Shown in pieces: positions 17,236 to 27,678 of a stretch of 64,000 bases of DNA (the stretch's first letter is position 1; every line of letters starts with the position of its first letter). Under the pieces are notes generated by a model, which saw only the letters and a list, made by a program, of their open reading frames with translations, ran no database searches and was not told the DNA's origin. The translations under genes and the position numbers were made by a program. Source of the DNA: SAR202 cluster bacterium bin127 (GTDB lineage Bacteria; Chloroflexota; Dehalococcoidia; Lucifugimonadales; Lucifugimonadaceae); NCBI GenBank assembly GCA_002239045.1, contig MPNN01000005.1, positions 1-64,000 on the forward strand, written 5' to 3'.

Positions 17236-17990
17236 AGCCCAACCGGCAATGGTTCTTCCCGGTTTGTAACACCGCGTTCCGAGGGACGTTGGGTATGTTT
17301 GCCGACCTGCAAATCGAAAACCGTGACCGATTGACTGTCGGTGGCCCCGTAATCTACTACTGCAACCACCTGTCCAATCTCGATCCGCCGATTGTTGCCT
17401 CGGTTCTACCACGTCGCGTTCTATTCCTCGCCAAGCGTGAACTGTTCAACAACCCGCTCAATACATTCCTCCTCAAGGGATGGGGCGCATATCCGGTGAG
17501 TCGGTATTCAGCAGATTTGCGAGCACTGCGATGGGTTCGCGCCATGCTCGATGATGGTCGAGCGGTCGTCATGTTCCCAGAAGGCACCCGCAGCCGTAAC
17601 CTACAAGGGTTGAAGGTTGGGCAGATCGGCACCTCGCTTGTCGCTGCACAAACTGGTGCGACTTTGGTTCCAATCAGTTTTTACGGAACTGATAACTTGC
17701 AAAATATCCTCAAGGTGCTTATGCCTATCGCCAAGATCAGGATGTCGATCGGAGAACCGTTCAAAATCAACGGTGATGTTTCTAGTCGTCCCGATCTTGA
17801 GCGCGCTACCGTCGAGTTGATGTCCAGATTGGCGTTGGGGTTGCCGGAAGACCGTCGTGGCGTTTATGCCGACCAAATCCCGGCAAGTTTCGAAATGACC
17901 AGTACTGTTGCCTCTCCACCACCATTGAATTCAAACCACGCGGGAAACCAGACGGAATATTCGGTGCCGTCGGGCAGCGAGTCGGCGTAA
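17232..17990 (+). CDS. plsC: 1-acyl-sn-glycerol-3-phosphate acyltransferase
   Basis: Transfers an acyl group to lysophosphatidic acid in phospholipid synthesis. Catalytic HX4D is NHLSNLD (~residue 45), followed by LAKRELFNNP, WGAYPVSR and FPEGTRSR, all PlsC motifs. 252 aa. ATG overlaps the cmk stop (ATGA), and the cmk-plsC order is common in bacteria. The C-terminal ~35 residues are low complexity. Confidence 0.9.
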   Translation: MKPNRQWFFPVCNTAFRGTLGMFADLQIENRDRLTVGGPVIYYCNHLSNLDPPIVASVLPRRVLFLAKRELFNNPLNTFLLKGWGAYPVSRYSADLRALRWVRAMLDDGRAVVMFPEGTRSRNLQGLKVGQIGTSLVAAQTGATLVPISFYGTDNLQNILKVLMPIAKIRMSIGEPFKINGDVSSRPDLERATVELMSRLALGLPEDRRGVYADQIPASFEMTSTVASPPPLNSNHAGNQTEYSVPSGSESA

Positions 17991-17997
17991 ATCTGAT

Positions 17998-19836
17998 ATG
18001 TGTGGCATCGTAGGGTACGCCGGTTACGGCGACGCAAAGACTTTCCTGCTCCGGGCGCTGAACAATCTGGAGTACCGTGGATACGACAGCGCCGGGATCG
18101 CCGCGATCAATGGCCATGGCATCACCACAATCAAGCGCGCTGGCCGCGTCTCGGCTCTCGAAGAGACGATTAATGGACAGTTCGGGCAAGCGACCACTGG
18201 GATAGCCCACACACGTTGGGCGACCCACGGCTCGCCAACTGACGTCAACGCGCATCCGCACGTGAGCTACGATGGCAAAGTCGCAATCGCTCACAACGGA
18301 ATAATCGAAAACCACGCCACATTGCGGCGCAGCCTAACCACCGCCGGAATCGAGTTCAATTCAGAGACCGATTCGGAGGCGATCGCGCACATGATCGCGC
18401 GTCACATGGATGATGGTGCTTCGCTTTTGGAGGCAACCCAAAGAGCGGGAAATGAGCTCGAAGGATTGTCCGTCATTCTCGCCATCTCTTCAAGCGAACC
18501 GGATGCAATCGTTGGAATTCGGATCGGTTACGCGGGGAGCTTGATACTTGGCGAGGCCAACGGCGCACGAGTATTGGCGAGCAACACCATGGCGATGCCG
18601 GCCGAAGTTACCGCGGTAACCCACATCGACCATTGCGAAGCCGTCCGCATCACTCGGGACCGCGCTGAGATTGCCGATGTGATCGGAGCGACGGTTGTCA
18701 AAGCGCAAGTTCCGTTGAAACCAGATAACCGCATCACAGAAATCGGCGAATACGAACATTTCATGCGGAAGGAGATATCGGAGCAAGCTGCCGCGGTCCA
18801 GGGCGCGATGAGGGGGCGGATAGATTTCAGTAAACCGCGCATCGATATCCCAGAGATTGATCGTATCCCGAACGAACTCGATCGCATCATCCTCGCGGGC
18901 ATGGGCACCTCACATTTCGCCGCCATGGCGGGTTCCCGTTGGATTGAGCGATTGGCTCAGATACCTACGACCGTTGAATATGCCGGTGAATTGGCGGATC
19001 GCGAACCGGTCATGGGTCGGCGCGACCTTTTGATCGCGGTAACCCAGTCTGGTGAAACGTACGACACGCTGACCGCGATCGAAACGGCGAAACGTAAGGG
19101 AAGCGCAGTCTGTGTCGTAACCGCAAGCGCCCACAGCGAAGCGACGCGGATGGCTGATTTCGCGATCGACATCGGCGCCGGCGCGGAGGTTGCCGTTCCA
19201 TCCACGAAGACGTTTATCAACAGCATGCTGGTGCTCTACATGATGGGGCTTCAAATCGGAAACGACAGAGGAAAGCTCAGTCAATTGGAGTTCGTACGGC
19301 AGATCGAATCGATCGTCGCGTTGCCGCGTGCGATTAACCGCACGATTGGACAAGAATCTGACGTCGAAGAGCTTGCCTTAGACCGTTTCAAAGATGTTGA
19401 CAACTTGCTAATGCTCGGGCGTGGCGACCTTTTTCCAATTGCTCTGGAAGGTGCGTTGAAGATGAAGGAGACGGCGTACGTTCACGCCGAGGGGTGTTCA
19501 GCCTCTGAAATGAAGCACGGAATCAATGCGCTCATCGAACCTGCCACGCCGACCATTGTGCTGATTCCGAAGAATGGTGAGTTGAGGACGAAGATGTTGA
19601 CAAGCATCTACGAAGTGCAGAGTCGGGGTGGTGAGGTGATAGCGATTGCTCACGAAATGGATTTCGAAGTCGAGGAATTAGCCGACCGTATGATTCCTAT
19701 CGCATCAGATGATGAGGAACATTTCCCGTTCCTGATGACGATTCCATTGCAGCAGTTGGCGTATTACACGGCGTTAGCGCGTGGCATCGATCCCGACCGA
19801 CCTCGTAATTTGGCCAAAACCGTCACGGTCGCATGA
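17998..19836 (+). CDS. glmS: Glutamine-fructose-6-phosphate aminotransferase (isomerizing)
   Basis: GlmS makes glucosamine-6-phosphate for cell wall precursors. It starts with MCGIVGYAG, where Cys2 becomes the N-terminal nucleophile after Met removal. The glutaminase domain has NLEYRGYDSAGIA, HTRWATHG and HNGIIEN. Two SIS domains follow with GMGTSHFAA, TQSGETYDTL and LGRGDLFPIALEGALKMKETAYVHAEG. The C-terminus PRNLAKTVTVA is typical. 612 aa. It begins 7 bp after plsC and overlaps dgt by 4 bp. Confidence 0.95.
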   Translation: MCGIVGYAGYGDAKTFLLRALNNLEYRGYDSAGIAAINGHGITTIKRAGRVSALEETINGQFGQATTGIAHTRWATHGSPTDVNAHPHVSYDGKVAIAHNGIIENHATLRRSLTTAGIEFNSETDSEAIAHMIARHMDDGASLLEATQRAGNELEGLSVILAISSSEPDAIVGIRIGYAGSLILGEANGARVLASNTMAMPAEVTAVTHIDHCEAVRITRDRAEIADVIGATVVKAQVPLKPDNRITEIGEYEHFMRKEISEQAAAVQGAMRGRIDFSKPRIDIPEIDRIPNELDRIILAGMGTSHFAAMAGSRWIERLAQIPTTVEYAGELADREPVMGRRDLLIAVTQSGETYDTLTAIETAKRKGSAVCVVTASAHSEATRMADFAIDIGAGAEVAVPSTKTFINSMLVLYMMGLQIGNDRGKLSQLEFVRQIESIVALPRAINRTIGQESDVEELALDRFKDVDNLLMLGRGDLFPIALEGALKMKETAYVHAEGCSASEMKHGINALIEPATPTIVLIPKNGELRTKMLTSIYEVQSRGGEVIAIAHEMDFEVEELADRMIPIASDDEEHFPFLMTIPLQQLAYYTALARGIDPDRPRNLAKTVTVA

Positions 19837-20939
19837 GCGAAGAGATCAACGCGACACATTCATCAGTCCGAGAACGCATCGAACAACGCGAAGAGGCGTT
19901 GTCGCCGTATGCGACCTGGTCAAAGTTCGCCATTCGTCAACGTGACGAAGAACCTTCGCCGATTCGGGCGGCCTTCCAACGCGACCGCGACCGCGTCGTT
20001 CACTCCAACTCCTTCAGACGCCTGAAACACAAGAGCCAAGTGTTAGTGAACCCGCAAGGCGATCACTTCACAACGCGCATGACTCACGTCTTGCAGGTAT
20101 CGCAAGTAGGACGGACCATCGCCCGGGCGCTAAACCTCAACGAAGACCTCGTTGAGGCCGCTGCTCTCGCACACGATGTCGGGCATACACCCTTTGGACA
20201 CATCGGCGAACGCGTTCTGAACGAAAGATTGCCTAACGGTTTTACTCATGCCGCACAAGGGGTTCGGACGCTCACAATCCTCGAAAAACACGGCGAAGGC
20301 CTGAACCTCACAGACGCTGTCGTGGAGGCGGTAAAAAGACACTCCAAACCCGAAGGCAAGTTCATCGCCGCTGATGCAGTCGAGGGTATGTCACTGGAGG
20401 CGCAGATCGTGCGTATCTCTGACGCCATCGCGTATTTGGCCCACGATCTCGCCGACGCTGAAAGAGACGGCACGCTCGAAACGAAGGATGTGCCGACCGA
20501 GATCCGTGATGCTCTAGGAGATGCTCATTCCACGCGGCTCAACGCCATGGTATGCGACGTAATCGACGCTTCTTGGGATTGCGCCAGCGCCGGCGGCGAC
20601 CAGAACATTCAGCCATGGATCAGGATGACTGACGCCATGGGAGACGTCACGACGAAACTCCGCAACTTCATGTTCGAGCGTGTCTACCACCCGGCTTCGG
20701 CTTCTCCCGAGGGAGTCCGTGCGCGCAATGCCGTCGAGTTGCTCCACGACTACTACAGCGTTCATTTGGACGAGGTTCCTGGATGGATGCGAGTGATCTC
20801 GATCGAGCCGGAATACGCGGCCGCGGATTTCGTTAGCGGAATGACCGATTCGTTCGCCGTGATGGCGCTTGAACGCATATCTCCGGGCAGTACCGAAGGG
20901 CTGTATCAAGGCCGAATCTCGGTCCCACTGCACCATTGA
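19833..20939 (+). CDS. dgt: dGTPase-like HD phosphohydrolase
   Basis: Hydrolyses dNTPs, probably dGTP, to nucleoside and triphosphate. The motif FQRDRDRVVHSNSFRRLKHKSQV is followed by the HD metal site AALAHDVGHTPFGHIGERVLN and then AQIVRISDAIAYLAHDLADA. 368 aa, in the range of the shorter (type 2) dGTPase-like proteins. ATG overlaps the glmS stop. It lies immediately before dnaG, an order often kept with dnaG and rpoD. Confidence 0.9.
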   Translation: MSEEINATHSSVRERIEQREEALSPYATWSKFAIRQRDEEPSPIRAAFQRDRDRVVHSNSFRRLKHKSQVLVNPQGDHFTTRMTHVLQVSQVGRTIARALNLNEDLVEAAALAHDVGHTPFGHIGERVLNERLPNGFTHAAQGVRTLTILEKHGEGLNLTDAVVEAVKRHSKPEGKFIAADAVEGMSLEAQIVRISDAIAYLAHDLADAERDGTLETKDVPTEIRDALGDAHSTRLNAMVCDVIDASWDCASAGGDQNIQPWIRMTDAMGDVTTKLRNFMFERVYHPASASPEGVRARNAVELLHDYYSVHLDEVPGWMRVISIEPEYAAADFVSGMTDSFAVMALERISPGSTEGLYQGRISVPLHH

Positions 20940-20993
20940 GACCCGACACCAACAAGGACGCAGGGCCGTTTAGGCGCGAATGCCGCGGAGTGT

Positions 20994-21021
20994 TTGCATT
21001 CGCAAGAATCTCGTTTATACT
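20994..21021 (+). promoter_or_regulatory. Promoter before dnaG
   Basis: TTGCAT (20994-20999), 16-bp spacer, TATACT (21016-21021), 113 bp upstream of the dnaG ATG in a region without a conserved coding sequence. Confidence 0.5.
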
Positions 21022-21133
21022 TCCGTACGTCCCAAGGTTTTCGGGCGTATCAGGATACGAAGATAACTCGATATTCCGTGAAGTGGGACGTGGTCGGTGT
21101 CGGCAGCCAGTTGAATACTGGAAGGGAGAGCAG

Positions 21134-23044
21134 ATGACCTTAGTCGACGAAGTCAAAGCTAGACTGACCATCGTTGATGTTGTGTCTGACTATCTTGCCC
21201 TCGACAATCCGTCGTCTCGCTCGCCCAAAGCTCTCTGCCCGTTCCATGAGGAACGAACCCCTTCCTTCAGCATCTCCCCAGAGCACGGAGCATGGCGATG
21301 TTGGGGAGCGTGCGGCGTCGGTGGCGACATGTTCGAGTTCGTTATGCGCCAGGACGGCATCGAATTCAAAGAGGCTTTGGAGAAGCTCGCGCGCAAGGCT
21401 GGGATTGACACCGAATTTCGTAACGAGGATCGCGACAATCGTCGCCGAACGAGATCTTCCGCCCTCCACGAAATCAACTCAATTGCGGAACAGTTTTTCA
21501 CGAGACAACTAGAAGGTTCGCCGGGCGCTGAAGCGTTGGCGTATCTTGAATCTCGTGGCATCAACGCGCCTGTTGCACGCGCCCGAGGGATCGGGTTCGC
21601 ACCTAGCGGTGTCAACTCCCTGCTTCCCTATCTGAAGTCAATTGGGGCCGACAGTCAAGCGGTTGTCCAAGCGGGCTTAGTGGTCAAAGGCAACGATGAC
21701 GCATGGCGAGACATGTTCACCGACCGCATCACGATCTCGATCCGAGACCAACGCGGCAACATCGTCGGATTCGGCGCCCGCGCGATGGGCGATGCTCAAC
21801 CGAAATATCTCAACACCCACGAAACATCGATCTTTAGCAAGTCGAAGCTGCTGTACGGACTGCACTGGGCAATAGATGCCATCCGAGCATCCGGCAAGGC
21901 AATCGTGGTCGAAGGTTATATGGATGTAATCGCGGCCCAAGAACGGGGCTTCAAAAATGTCGTGGCGTGCATGGGCACCGCAGTCACATCTCAACAGCTT
22001 CAATCCGTTTCGACGGTGTTGCCTGATGACGCCGACAACAACCCATCAACGGTGATTCTCTGTCTAGATGCCGACGAAGCAGGTCAGGCCGCGACTCTGA
22101 GAGGTCTGCAGACAGCCATCGCGGAATTCGGACGCTATTCCGCAAGCCGATCCTACACTCGGCGATCTCCCATCGACATTCGCGTCGCGGGACCAGTGGT
22201 TTCGGACCACGGCGAACCTAAAGATCCCGATGAAGCCATACGCAACAGCAGCGCCGAATGGGTCGCGTCGATAGACCAAGCCGACGAAATCATGGATTTC
22301 GTTATCCGCGCCAGCATCAGTAGCCACGACACATCGAGCGACAGCGGCCTCGACGCCGCGTTGGTCGAGATTGAGCCGTTCTTCGACAGCATCCCTCCGC
22401 ACACGATCCGAGAACAACGAAAAATAACCGACCTCGGTGATCGCTTGGGAGTCGATGTCGAAAACATCACGAACGTGTTGACGCGCAAGAGATCGGCGCG
22501 GTTACAAACGAGCAACGAACCACGCGATACGCGTACCCCCCGCCAACAACGAACTCGACGTTCCGCGGATGTGCAGCCAGGAATACCTGCCATTACGGTT
22601 CAAGCCAGTTGGGAGATCGACCTTTTGGCATGCATGGTCCAGCACGAGTACGCCATTGACCACGCGACGGTCGAACCGTACCACTTCACCGATCCTGTCC
22701 GGATGCGTGTTTTCGAGAACCTAAAAGACACGGGCAACGTCGAAGGATGCGTCTCAATAATCCAAGGCGATGCTGAAGCGCTGGATCTCGTGAATCGATT
22801 GCGTGCTGCGTCGCTTGCGCCATCCGACGAATGGGAAGACGACCAGGCGGCGATAATTCAGATCGCCGAGAACTGTGCGAAACGAACGCGGCGCGAATAC
22901 CTGACGCGCAACAAGAAGAAAGAGGTGCAGCTGGCCAAAGAAAACGGGAACATGATCCGTGATGAGGATATGGTCAAAGCGGTCGAAATCAACCGCGAGA
23001 TCAGGGAACTGGTGACGCCGCAAAATGCGGAGTCAATCTACTAG
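21134..23044 (+). CDS. dnaG: DNA primase DnaG
   Basis: Makes RNA primers at the replication fork. The zinc domain at ~residues 37-65 has CPFHEERTPSFSI and WRCWGACGVGGD; note the C-x3-C spacing. The RNA-polymerase domain has GFGARAMGDAQPKYLNTHET, VVEGYMDVIAAQERGFKNVVACMGTAVT and TVILCLDADEAG (TOPRIM metal site). The C-terminal part would contact DnaB. Start ATG 21134 follows GGGAGAG; the frame is open to 20936 but that part does not match DnaG. 636 aa. rpoD begins 12 bp downstream. Confidence 0.93.
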   Translation: MTLVDEVKARLTIVDVVSDYLALDNPSSRSPKALCPFHEERTPSFSISPEHGAWRCWGACGVGGDMFEFVMRQDGIEFKEALEKLARKAGIDTEFRNEDRDNRRRTRSSALHEINSIAEQFFTRQLEGSPGAEALAYLESRGINAPVARARGIGFAPSGVNSLLPYLKSIGADSQAVVQAGLVVKGNDDAWRDMFTDRITISIRDQRGNIVGFGARAMGDAQPKYLNTHETSIFSKSKLLYGLHWAIDAIRASGKAIVVEGYMDVIAAQERGFKNVVACMGTAVTSQQLQSVSTVLPDDADNNPSTVILCLDADEAGQAATLRGLQTAIAEFGRYSASRSYTRRSPIDIRVAGPVVSDHGEPKDPDEAIRNSSAEWVASIDQADEIMDFVIRASISSHDTSSDSGLDAALVEIEPFFDSIPPHTIREQRKITDLGDRLGVDVENITNVLTRKRSARLQTSNEPRDTRTPRQQRTRRSADVQPGIPAITVQASWEIDLLACMVQHEYAIDHATVEPYHFTDPVRMRVFENLKDTGNVEGCVSIIQGDAEALDLVNRLRAASLAPSDEWEDDQAAIIQIAENCAKRTRREYLTRNKKKEVQLAKENGNMIRDEDMVKAVEINREIRELVTPQNAESIY

Positions 23045-23056
23045 GAGGCGCTCAAC

Positions 23057-25375
23057 TTGTTTTATGAGAGCGACGAGCTAGAACACGAGACAGCAACCGA
23101 AGCAACGGTTGTGGAGTCGGACGACGAAGTCGACACCGATCCTGCATTTTCCAAAAACGTGCCAAGCACCACGCGCCGATCAAAGGCGCTGCGGCCATTG
23201 TCTGGTGGCGCCGCACTCGAAAACGACGAGGACGACGAAGAAAACGTCGCGTCGGATGACGGTGACGACGACGACGATGATGAAGAGGTCGAAGTCGCCG
23301 GCGCGACCTTGACTTTCGGCATGCTGGGCGGTGATGACGAAAGCGAAGGATTCGCCAGCAAAGACAACCGGGCGACCATGATCTTGTCCCCAGCGCCGCC
23401 ATCAAGCACGATTTCGGATCTTGACAACTGGGATGGATCCGCCGCCGGCGCCAAACAGCGCGCTGAGGTCGTCACTTTGGAAAACGTGGCCGTCGATACT
23501 GACCTCACCGATGATCCAGTACGGATGTATCTGCGCGAGATCGGGCGAGTTGAGTTATTGACAGCGCAGGAAGAACGCGAATTGGCGCGCAACCTCGAAC
23601 TGAGGCGAATCGCGGCAGGCATCGAAACGGACTTCCTCGCGGTACACGAAACCAAACCTTCGGCGACCGAGATCACGATCGAAGCGTTGAAAAGACTTTC
23701 ACGGATGCAGATCCCCGCCAAGGCGATGGTTATCTACTCGGGTTTTTGCAACGAGGGAATATCCGAAACCTTCGGAGTGATCAATCAAGCACTCAAGAAT
23801 CCCTACCGGATCAGAGACGTCAAATACATATCTGATATCTTCAACTGCTCGCAAGACGAAGCGGTCGAGATCATCAGGGACTTGACTAGACTGCCCGAAG
23901 ACATTTTCCGAAAGGTCAACACTCCGGAAGCTCGTACAAAGTTCGAAGACCTCTCGGAGATTGCGACAACTGACGCGATCAGAGAAGCATTAGACTGCGA
24001 TCCTCCATCGGCGAAGATCGTTGAGGACCTCATGGCGCGGATCGAAGACGTGCCCATATCCGAAGTCCTAACCCAACCGAGACTCCTAGAAATCGTTGCC
24101 GATCCGTACCGCGTGACGTCCGCGACGCCGATCCGCCGAGCGATGGGCGGTACTCGAAACGAAGCATTGGAGATCATCAAGGAGTTAGCACCCAACTTCG
24201 GACACACCGACCTTTCGCTCGTCGGCAAGAAGATATTTGACGTCTGGCGCGAGACTTCTCTTGCCGATCGCGTGAAAGCCTTACGAGATGGCTTGAAGTG
24301 CTCCGAGAGCTTGGCGGAAAAGTTGCTCGCGGTGGCCGACCCATTCGCAACTACGCATCTCGCCGACATGCTGATGTCGCCGCTCGTGCGAAAATGCCTC
24401 GATGAACCTTACTCGGAAGACAAGATTCGGTATTTGGCTAACCATCTCGATTGCAGCGATGACGAATCGAAAGACGCGATCCGCAATCTATCGCTCCTGT
24501 CGTTGTTGATTGCTAACGAGACGCCGGATGCGATCGAGTGCAATCCCCAACTTTTCGACCTCGAAGACGCGCTCGACAGCGATGCGATCCAGAAACTCTT
24601 CTACTACGGCCCGTTACTCGATGCTCATCTAACCACGATACGCAACCGAGGTACAGCATCGGATATTCACATCACCAAAGCTAATCTGCGCCTGGTGGTG
24701 TCAGTAGCCAAGAAATACATGGGTCGCGGGATGAACCTCTTGGATCTGGTCCAAGAAGGCAACATCGGCTTGATTCGGGCGGTTGAGAAATTCGATTACC
24801 GCCGCGGCTACAAGTTCTCGACGTATGCGACTTGGTGGATAAGGCAGGCGATCACTCGTTCCATCGCCGATCAGGCTCGGACAATTCGCATCCCAGTCCA
24901 CATGGTCGAGACGATCAACAAGCTCCTTCGAATCAGCCGACGCTTGGTCCAGGAATATGGTCGTGAACCGACGCCTGAAGAGATCGCGGTCCACATGGAT
25001 ACGACGCCACAAAAAGTGAGGGACACCCTGAAGATATCCCTCCAGCCGGTTTCGTTGGAAACCCCGATTGGCGATGAAGAGGACTCCACGCTTGGCGATT
25101 TCATACCGGAAACTAACACCGATGGTCCAATCGAAGAAGCTTCGAACAACCTGATGAAGGAGAGCATCGTGACGGTGCTCGATACATTAGAGGTCCGCGA
25201 AAAGCAGGTGATCGAACAACGTTTCGGCATGAAGGACGGTAGGTCTAAGACCCTTGAGGAGGTAGGTCGGTATTTTGGTGTCACTCGCGAACGCGTGCGT
25301 CAGATCGAAGCCAAAGCCTTGCGCAAACTGCGACACCCGACTCGTAGCGAGAGCCTACGCGGGTTTTTTGACTAA
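23057..25375 (+). CDS. rpoD: Primary sigma factor RpoD with long repetitive insert
   Basis: A 772-aa housekeeping sigma. Start TTG 23057 is placed 8 nt after a perfect AGGAGG. Residues 1-110 are acidic and disordered. Region 1.2 ([22 protein letters not shown]) is at ~155-177. Regions 2-4 fill the last ~245 residues: [68 protein letters not shown] and [20 protein letters not shown]. Between them (~195-520) is an insert with five units of about 50 residues, each with a pattern like LxCSxDEAxxIIxxL. It is longer than usual for a sigma70. Confidence 0.95.
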   Translation: MFYESDELEHETATEATVVESDDEVDTDPAFSKNVPSTTRRSKALRPLSGGAALENDEDDEENVASDDGDDDDDDEEVEVAGATLTFGMLGGDDESEGFASKDNRATMILSPAPPSSTISDLDNWDGSAAGAKQRAEVVTLENVAVDTDLTDDPVRMYLREIGRVELLTAQEERELARNLELRRIAAGIETDFLAVHETKPSATEITIEALKRLSRMQIPAKAMVIYSGFCNEGISETFGVINQALKNPYRIRDVKYISDIFNCSQDEAVEIIRDLTRLPEDIFRKVNTPEARTKFEDLSEIATTDAIREALDCDPPSAKIVEDLMARIEDVPISEVLTQPRLLEIVADPYRVTSATPIRRAMGGTRNEALEIIKELAPNFGHTDLSLVGKKIFDVWRETSLADRVKALRDGLKCSESLAEKLLAVADPFATTHLADMLMSPLVRKCLDEPYSEDKIRYLANHLDCSDDESKDAIRNLSLLSLLIANETPDAIECNPQLFDLEDALDSDAIQKLFYYGPLLDAHLTTIRNRGTASDIHITKANLRLVVSVAKKYMGRGMNLLDLVQEGNIGLIRAVEKFDYRRGYKFSTYATWWIRQAITRSIADQARTIRIPVHMVETINKLLRISRRLVQEYGREPTPEEIAVHMDTTPQKVRDTLKISLQPVSLETPIGDEEDSTLGDFIPETNTDGPIEEASNNLMKESIVTVLDTLEVREKQVIEQRFGMKDGRSKTLEEVGRYFGVTRERVRQIEAKALRKLRHPTRSESLRGFFD

Positions 25376-25391
25376 ATGACGCGTACTTCGA

Positions 25392-26222
25392 TTACCGCTC
25401 GGTTACAGTTCCGCCGTTGATGTTGATGGCCTGACCAGTGATGTAGCCCGCGCGAGGACTGCAAAGGAATCCGATCAACTCGCCCACTTCTATGTCCTCC
25501 GCGGGACGTCCCATCGGCACTTGGGCGGCGCGACTCAACCACTCGTCGCCCCGACCCACAGGGTCCAATCGAGCTGTTTCAGTCATCCCAGGACAGACAC
25601 AGTTGGCAGTTATCTCGTGTTCTGCAAGTTCCTTGGCGAGAGCTTGAGTGAATCCATCGACCGCGAAATTGGCCGCATTGTAGGCTGCCATGCGGGCTGT
25701 GCCGCGTTTCCCGGCGGTGGAAGAGATATTGACGATACGTCCTCCGTTGCCTTGTTTGATCATTTGTATTGCCGCGGCCTTTGAGCAAAGATAGGTGCCG
25801 ACCACCTTCACATCCAAAACCTTCTTGAACACATTCTCCGCGACGTCAATAACCGGTACCCGATCTTCACCGTAAGGAGCCGCCGCGTTATTGATGACGA
25901 TATCGACGCTGCCCAACTCTGTTGCGGTATCGTCGACCAGAGCCTGTACCTGATCCGCTCTTATAACGTCCATCACGACCGTCTTGGCCTTCACGCCAAA
26001 AGCACGCACCTCATCGGCGGTAGATTCGATGTCGCGCCAACCGGCTTCCTTTTCGTCCGGTGGAAACGTGGAGGGGTCGCGTCCGGTTCCCGTGACTACC
26101 ACATCGGCACCCATGCGGGCCAGGACATTTGCCGTGGCACGCCCGATGCCTCGCAACCTGCCGGCGCCAGTTACGATCGCTACTTTGCCGCTCAACTCAC
26201 GCTCTGAACCTGTCATCTTCAT
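25392..26222 (-). CDS. SDR-family oxidoreductase lacking the usual catalytic Lys
   Basis: A 276-aa short-chain dehydrogenase starting at ATG 26222 after GGGAG. The cofactor site is VAIVTGAGRLRGIGRATA, with NNAAAP, VNISSTAGKRGT (catalytic Ser) and C-terminal FLCSPRAGYITGQAININGG. The active-site YxxxK reads Y-N-A-A-N, so Lys is replaced by Asn (codon AAT). It may be inactive, use altered chemistry, or contain a base error. The substrate cannot be predicted. It is convergent with rpoD, 16 bp away. Confidence 0.85.
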   Translation of the reverse strand: MKMTGSERELSGKVAIVTGAGRLRGIGRATANVLARMGADVVVTGTGRDPSTFPPDEKEAGWRDIESTADEVRAFGVKAKTVVMDVIRADQVQALVDDTATELGSVDIVINNAAAPYGEDRVPVIDVAENVFKKVLDVKVVGTYLCSKAAAIQMIKQGNGGRIVNISSTAGKRGTARMAAYNAANFAVDGFTQALAKELAEHEITANCVCPGMTETARLDPVGRGDEWLSRAAQVPMGRPAEDIEVGELIGFLCSPRAGYITGQAININGGTVTER

Positions 26223-26343
26223 TGCTCCCGGGATTCTCGATTGGGTCTTCTCGCAATCGCTCAGGAGCAATTGTACGGAGTGAGAGTTCCGACTGGAGGG
26301 TTCAGGCGCGAAGCCTTGCGCGCCCACGGTCACGAACTCAGCG

Positions 26344-27411
26344 TCACGCGCCTGGCGAACCGAGAGTTACCGGAATCTCCATTATCTCGGCAGTATCGCC
26401 GGCACCTCGCACCGTTGTCACAACGACTTCGGTACCGTCGGGGTGCGTGCGTAAGAATTCCGTGAAATCTGTGATCCCGCGAATCGGAGTGTTGTCGATG
26501 TTTACGATGATGTCGTCCACTTTGAAATCGGCTGCGGCCGGCGAATCGGGGTCCACATATCGCACACCTAAACCCTCACTCACCGGTAACGCTCTCTGGA
26601 ATGCGAGGTAAGGTGTCACATCAACCCCGCCAACCCCGAGATACCCAGGCTCTTGCCGTTCACCCAATACGACTAATCGGTTGGCGCCCTCCAAGACCGT
26701 ATTGATTTCGAGCGCGAAATTAGCGCCTTGCCCGACATCAATGGTTCCCACGTTTAGCCCCACCACCTCGCCGGCCGAATTAACCAAAGCGCCGCCACTG
26801 CTGCCCACATTGATCGCCGCGTCGGTCTGTATCAAACCCTCAAAAATGTTGCCATTCGGGTCTGCGACTGTACGATCCAACGCGCTGATGACACCCCGAC
26901 TAACACTCGGCCCGCCGCTCAGCCCAAACGCGTGACCGATTGCGACCACATCTTCACCGACCCGCAACGCATCAGAATCTCCGAAATCCGCCGGAACGAG
27001 TTCACTGGAATTCACGGCAAGCACCGCAATGTCGAGCAAACGGTCTTCTCGCATTAAAGACGCGCCTAATTCTTCGCCAGAAGCAAGAATCACACTGATA
27101 GCGTCGGCACCCTCGACGATGTGCCAGTTGGTAATGATCGTGCCATCGGATCCGAGCACGATGCCAGTTCCACTGCCGATTCCGTCACCGCGGCGAATTG
27201 AGATTTGGACGATCGATGGAATGGTCGCTTCAACCACTTGGGGGACCCACGGTTCGGCGATGTGGGTGGCAGGCGCAGGTTCGGTTTTAACGACGACTGT
27301 ACCGTCCTCCGCAATGGGGGATGTATCACAACCAGATGCAACGAGGGCGATCAACAATGCCCCGCTCACCATCCACACCGCCCTCGACTTGATGCGATCT
27401 TTCAATCTCAC
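26344..27411 (-). CDS. HtrA/DegP-like serine protease, lipoprotein, with PDZ domain
   Basis: A 355-aa surface-anchored protease. Lipobox LVASGC (Cys28). Trypsin-like domain with His in TNWHIVEG, Asp in DRLLDIAVL and Ser in NVGSSGGALVN, plus HAFGLSGGPSVSRGVIS and LIQTDAAIN. The C-terminal PDZ domain (from YLGVGGVDV) includes VDPDSPAAADFKVDDIIVNI. It probably handles misfolded exported proteins. It is divergent from the permease operon. Confidence 0.88.
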   Translation of the reverse strand: MRLKDRIKSRAVWMVSGALLIALVASGCDTSPIAEDGTVVVKTEPAPATHIAEPWVPQVVEATIPSIVQISIRRGDGIGSGTGIVLGSDGTIITNWHIVEGADAISVILASGEELGASLMREDRLLDIAVLAVNSSELVPADFGDSDALRVGEDVVAIGHAFGLSGGPSVSRGVISALDRTVADPNGNIFEGLIQTDAAINVGSSGGALVNSAGEVVGLNVGTIDVGQGANFALEINTVLEGANRLVVLGERQEPGYLGVGGVDVTPYLAFQRALPVSEGLGVRYVDPDSPAAADFKVDDIIVNIDNTPIRGITDFTEFLRTHPDGTEVVVTTVRGAGDTAEIMEIPVTLGSPGA

Positions 27412-27460
27412 TGCCTCCCTCCGAATCGCTTGCGTAAGTGGAAGAAGATGCCTGATTCGG

Positions 27461-27466
27461 ATTATA
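27461..27466 (-). promoter_or_regulatory. -10 element for the HtrA gene
   Basis: TATAAT on the minus strand about 50 bp upstream of the HtrA ATG. No clear -35 is visible. Confidence 0.35.
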
Positions 27467-27678
27467 CTCGCTGCACATTCCAGCCCCGATTGAGTTGAGT
27501 TACAGAAAAACTAAATCCCGGATGCAGAAAATTACGTATCTCTTTCATCGTCGACCTTCGCGCATGTCGAGAATGAAACGCGCGTCAAACCGTTAAAATG
27601 ATGTGTTGCACCTCGCAATCTCGTCCAACCATCGCAGTTACGACCAAATTTGATATCCGATCACCGAAGCCTTGAGCG

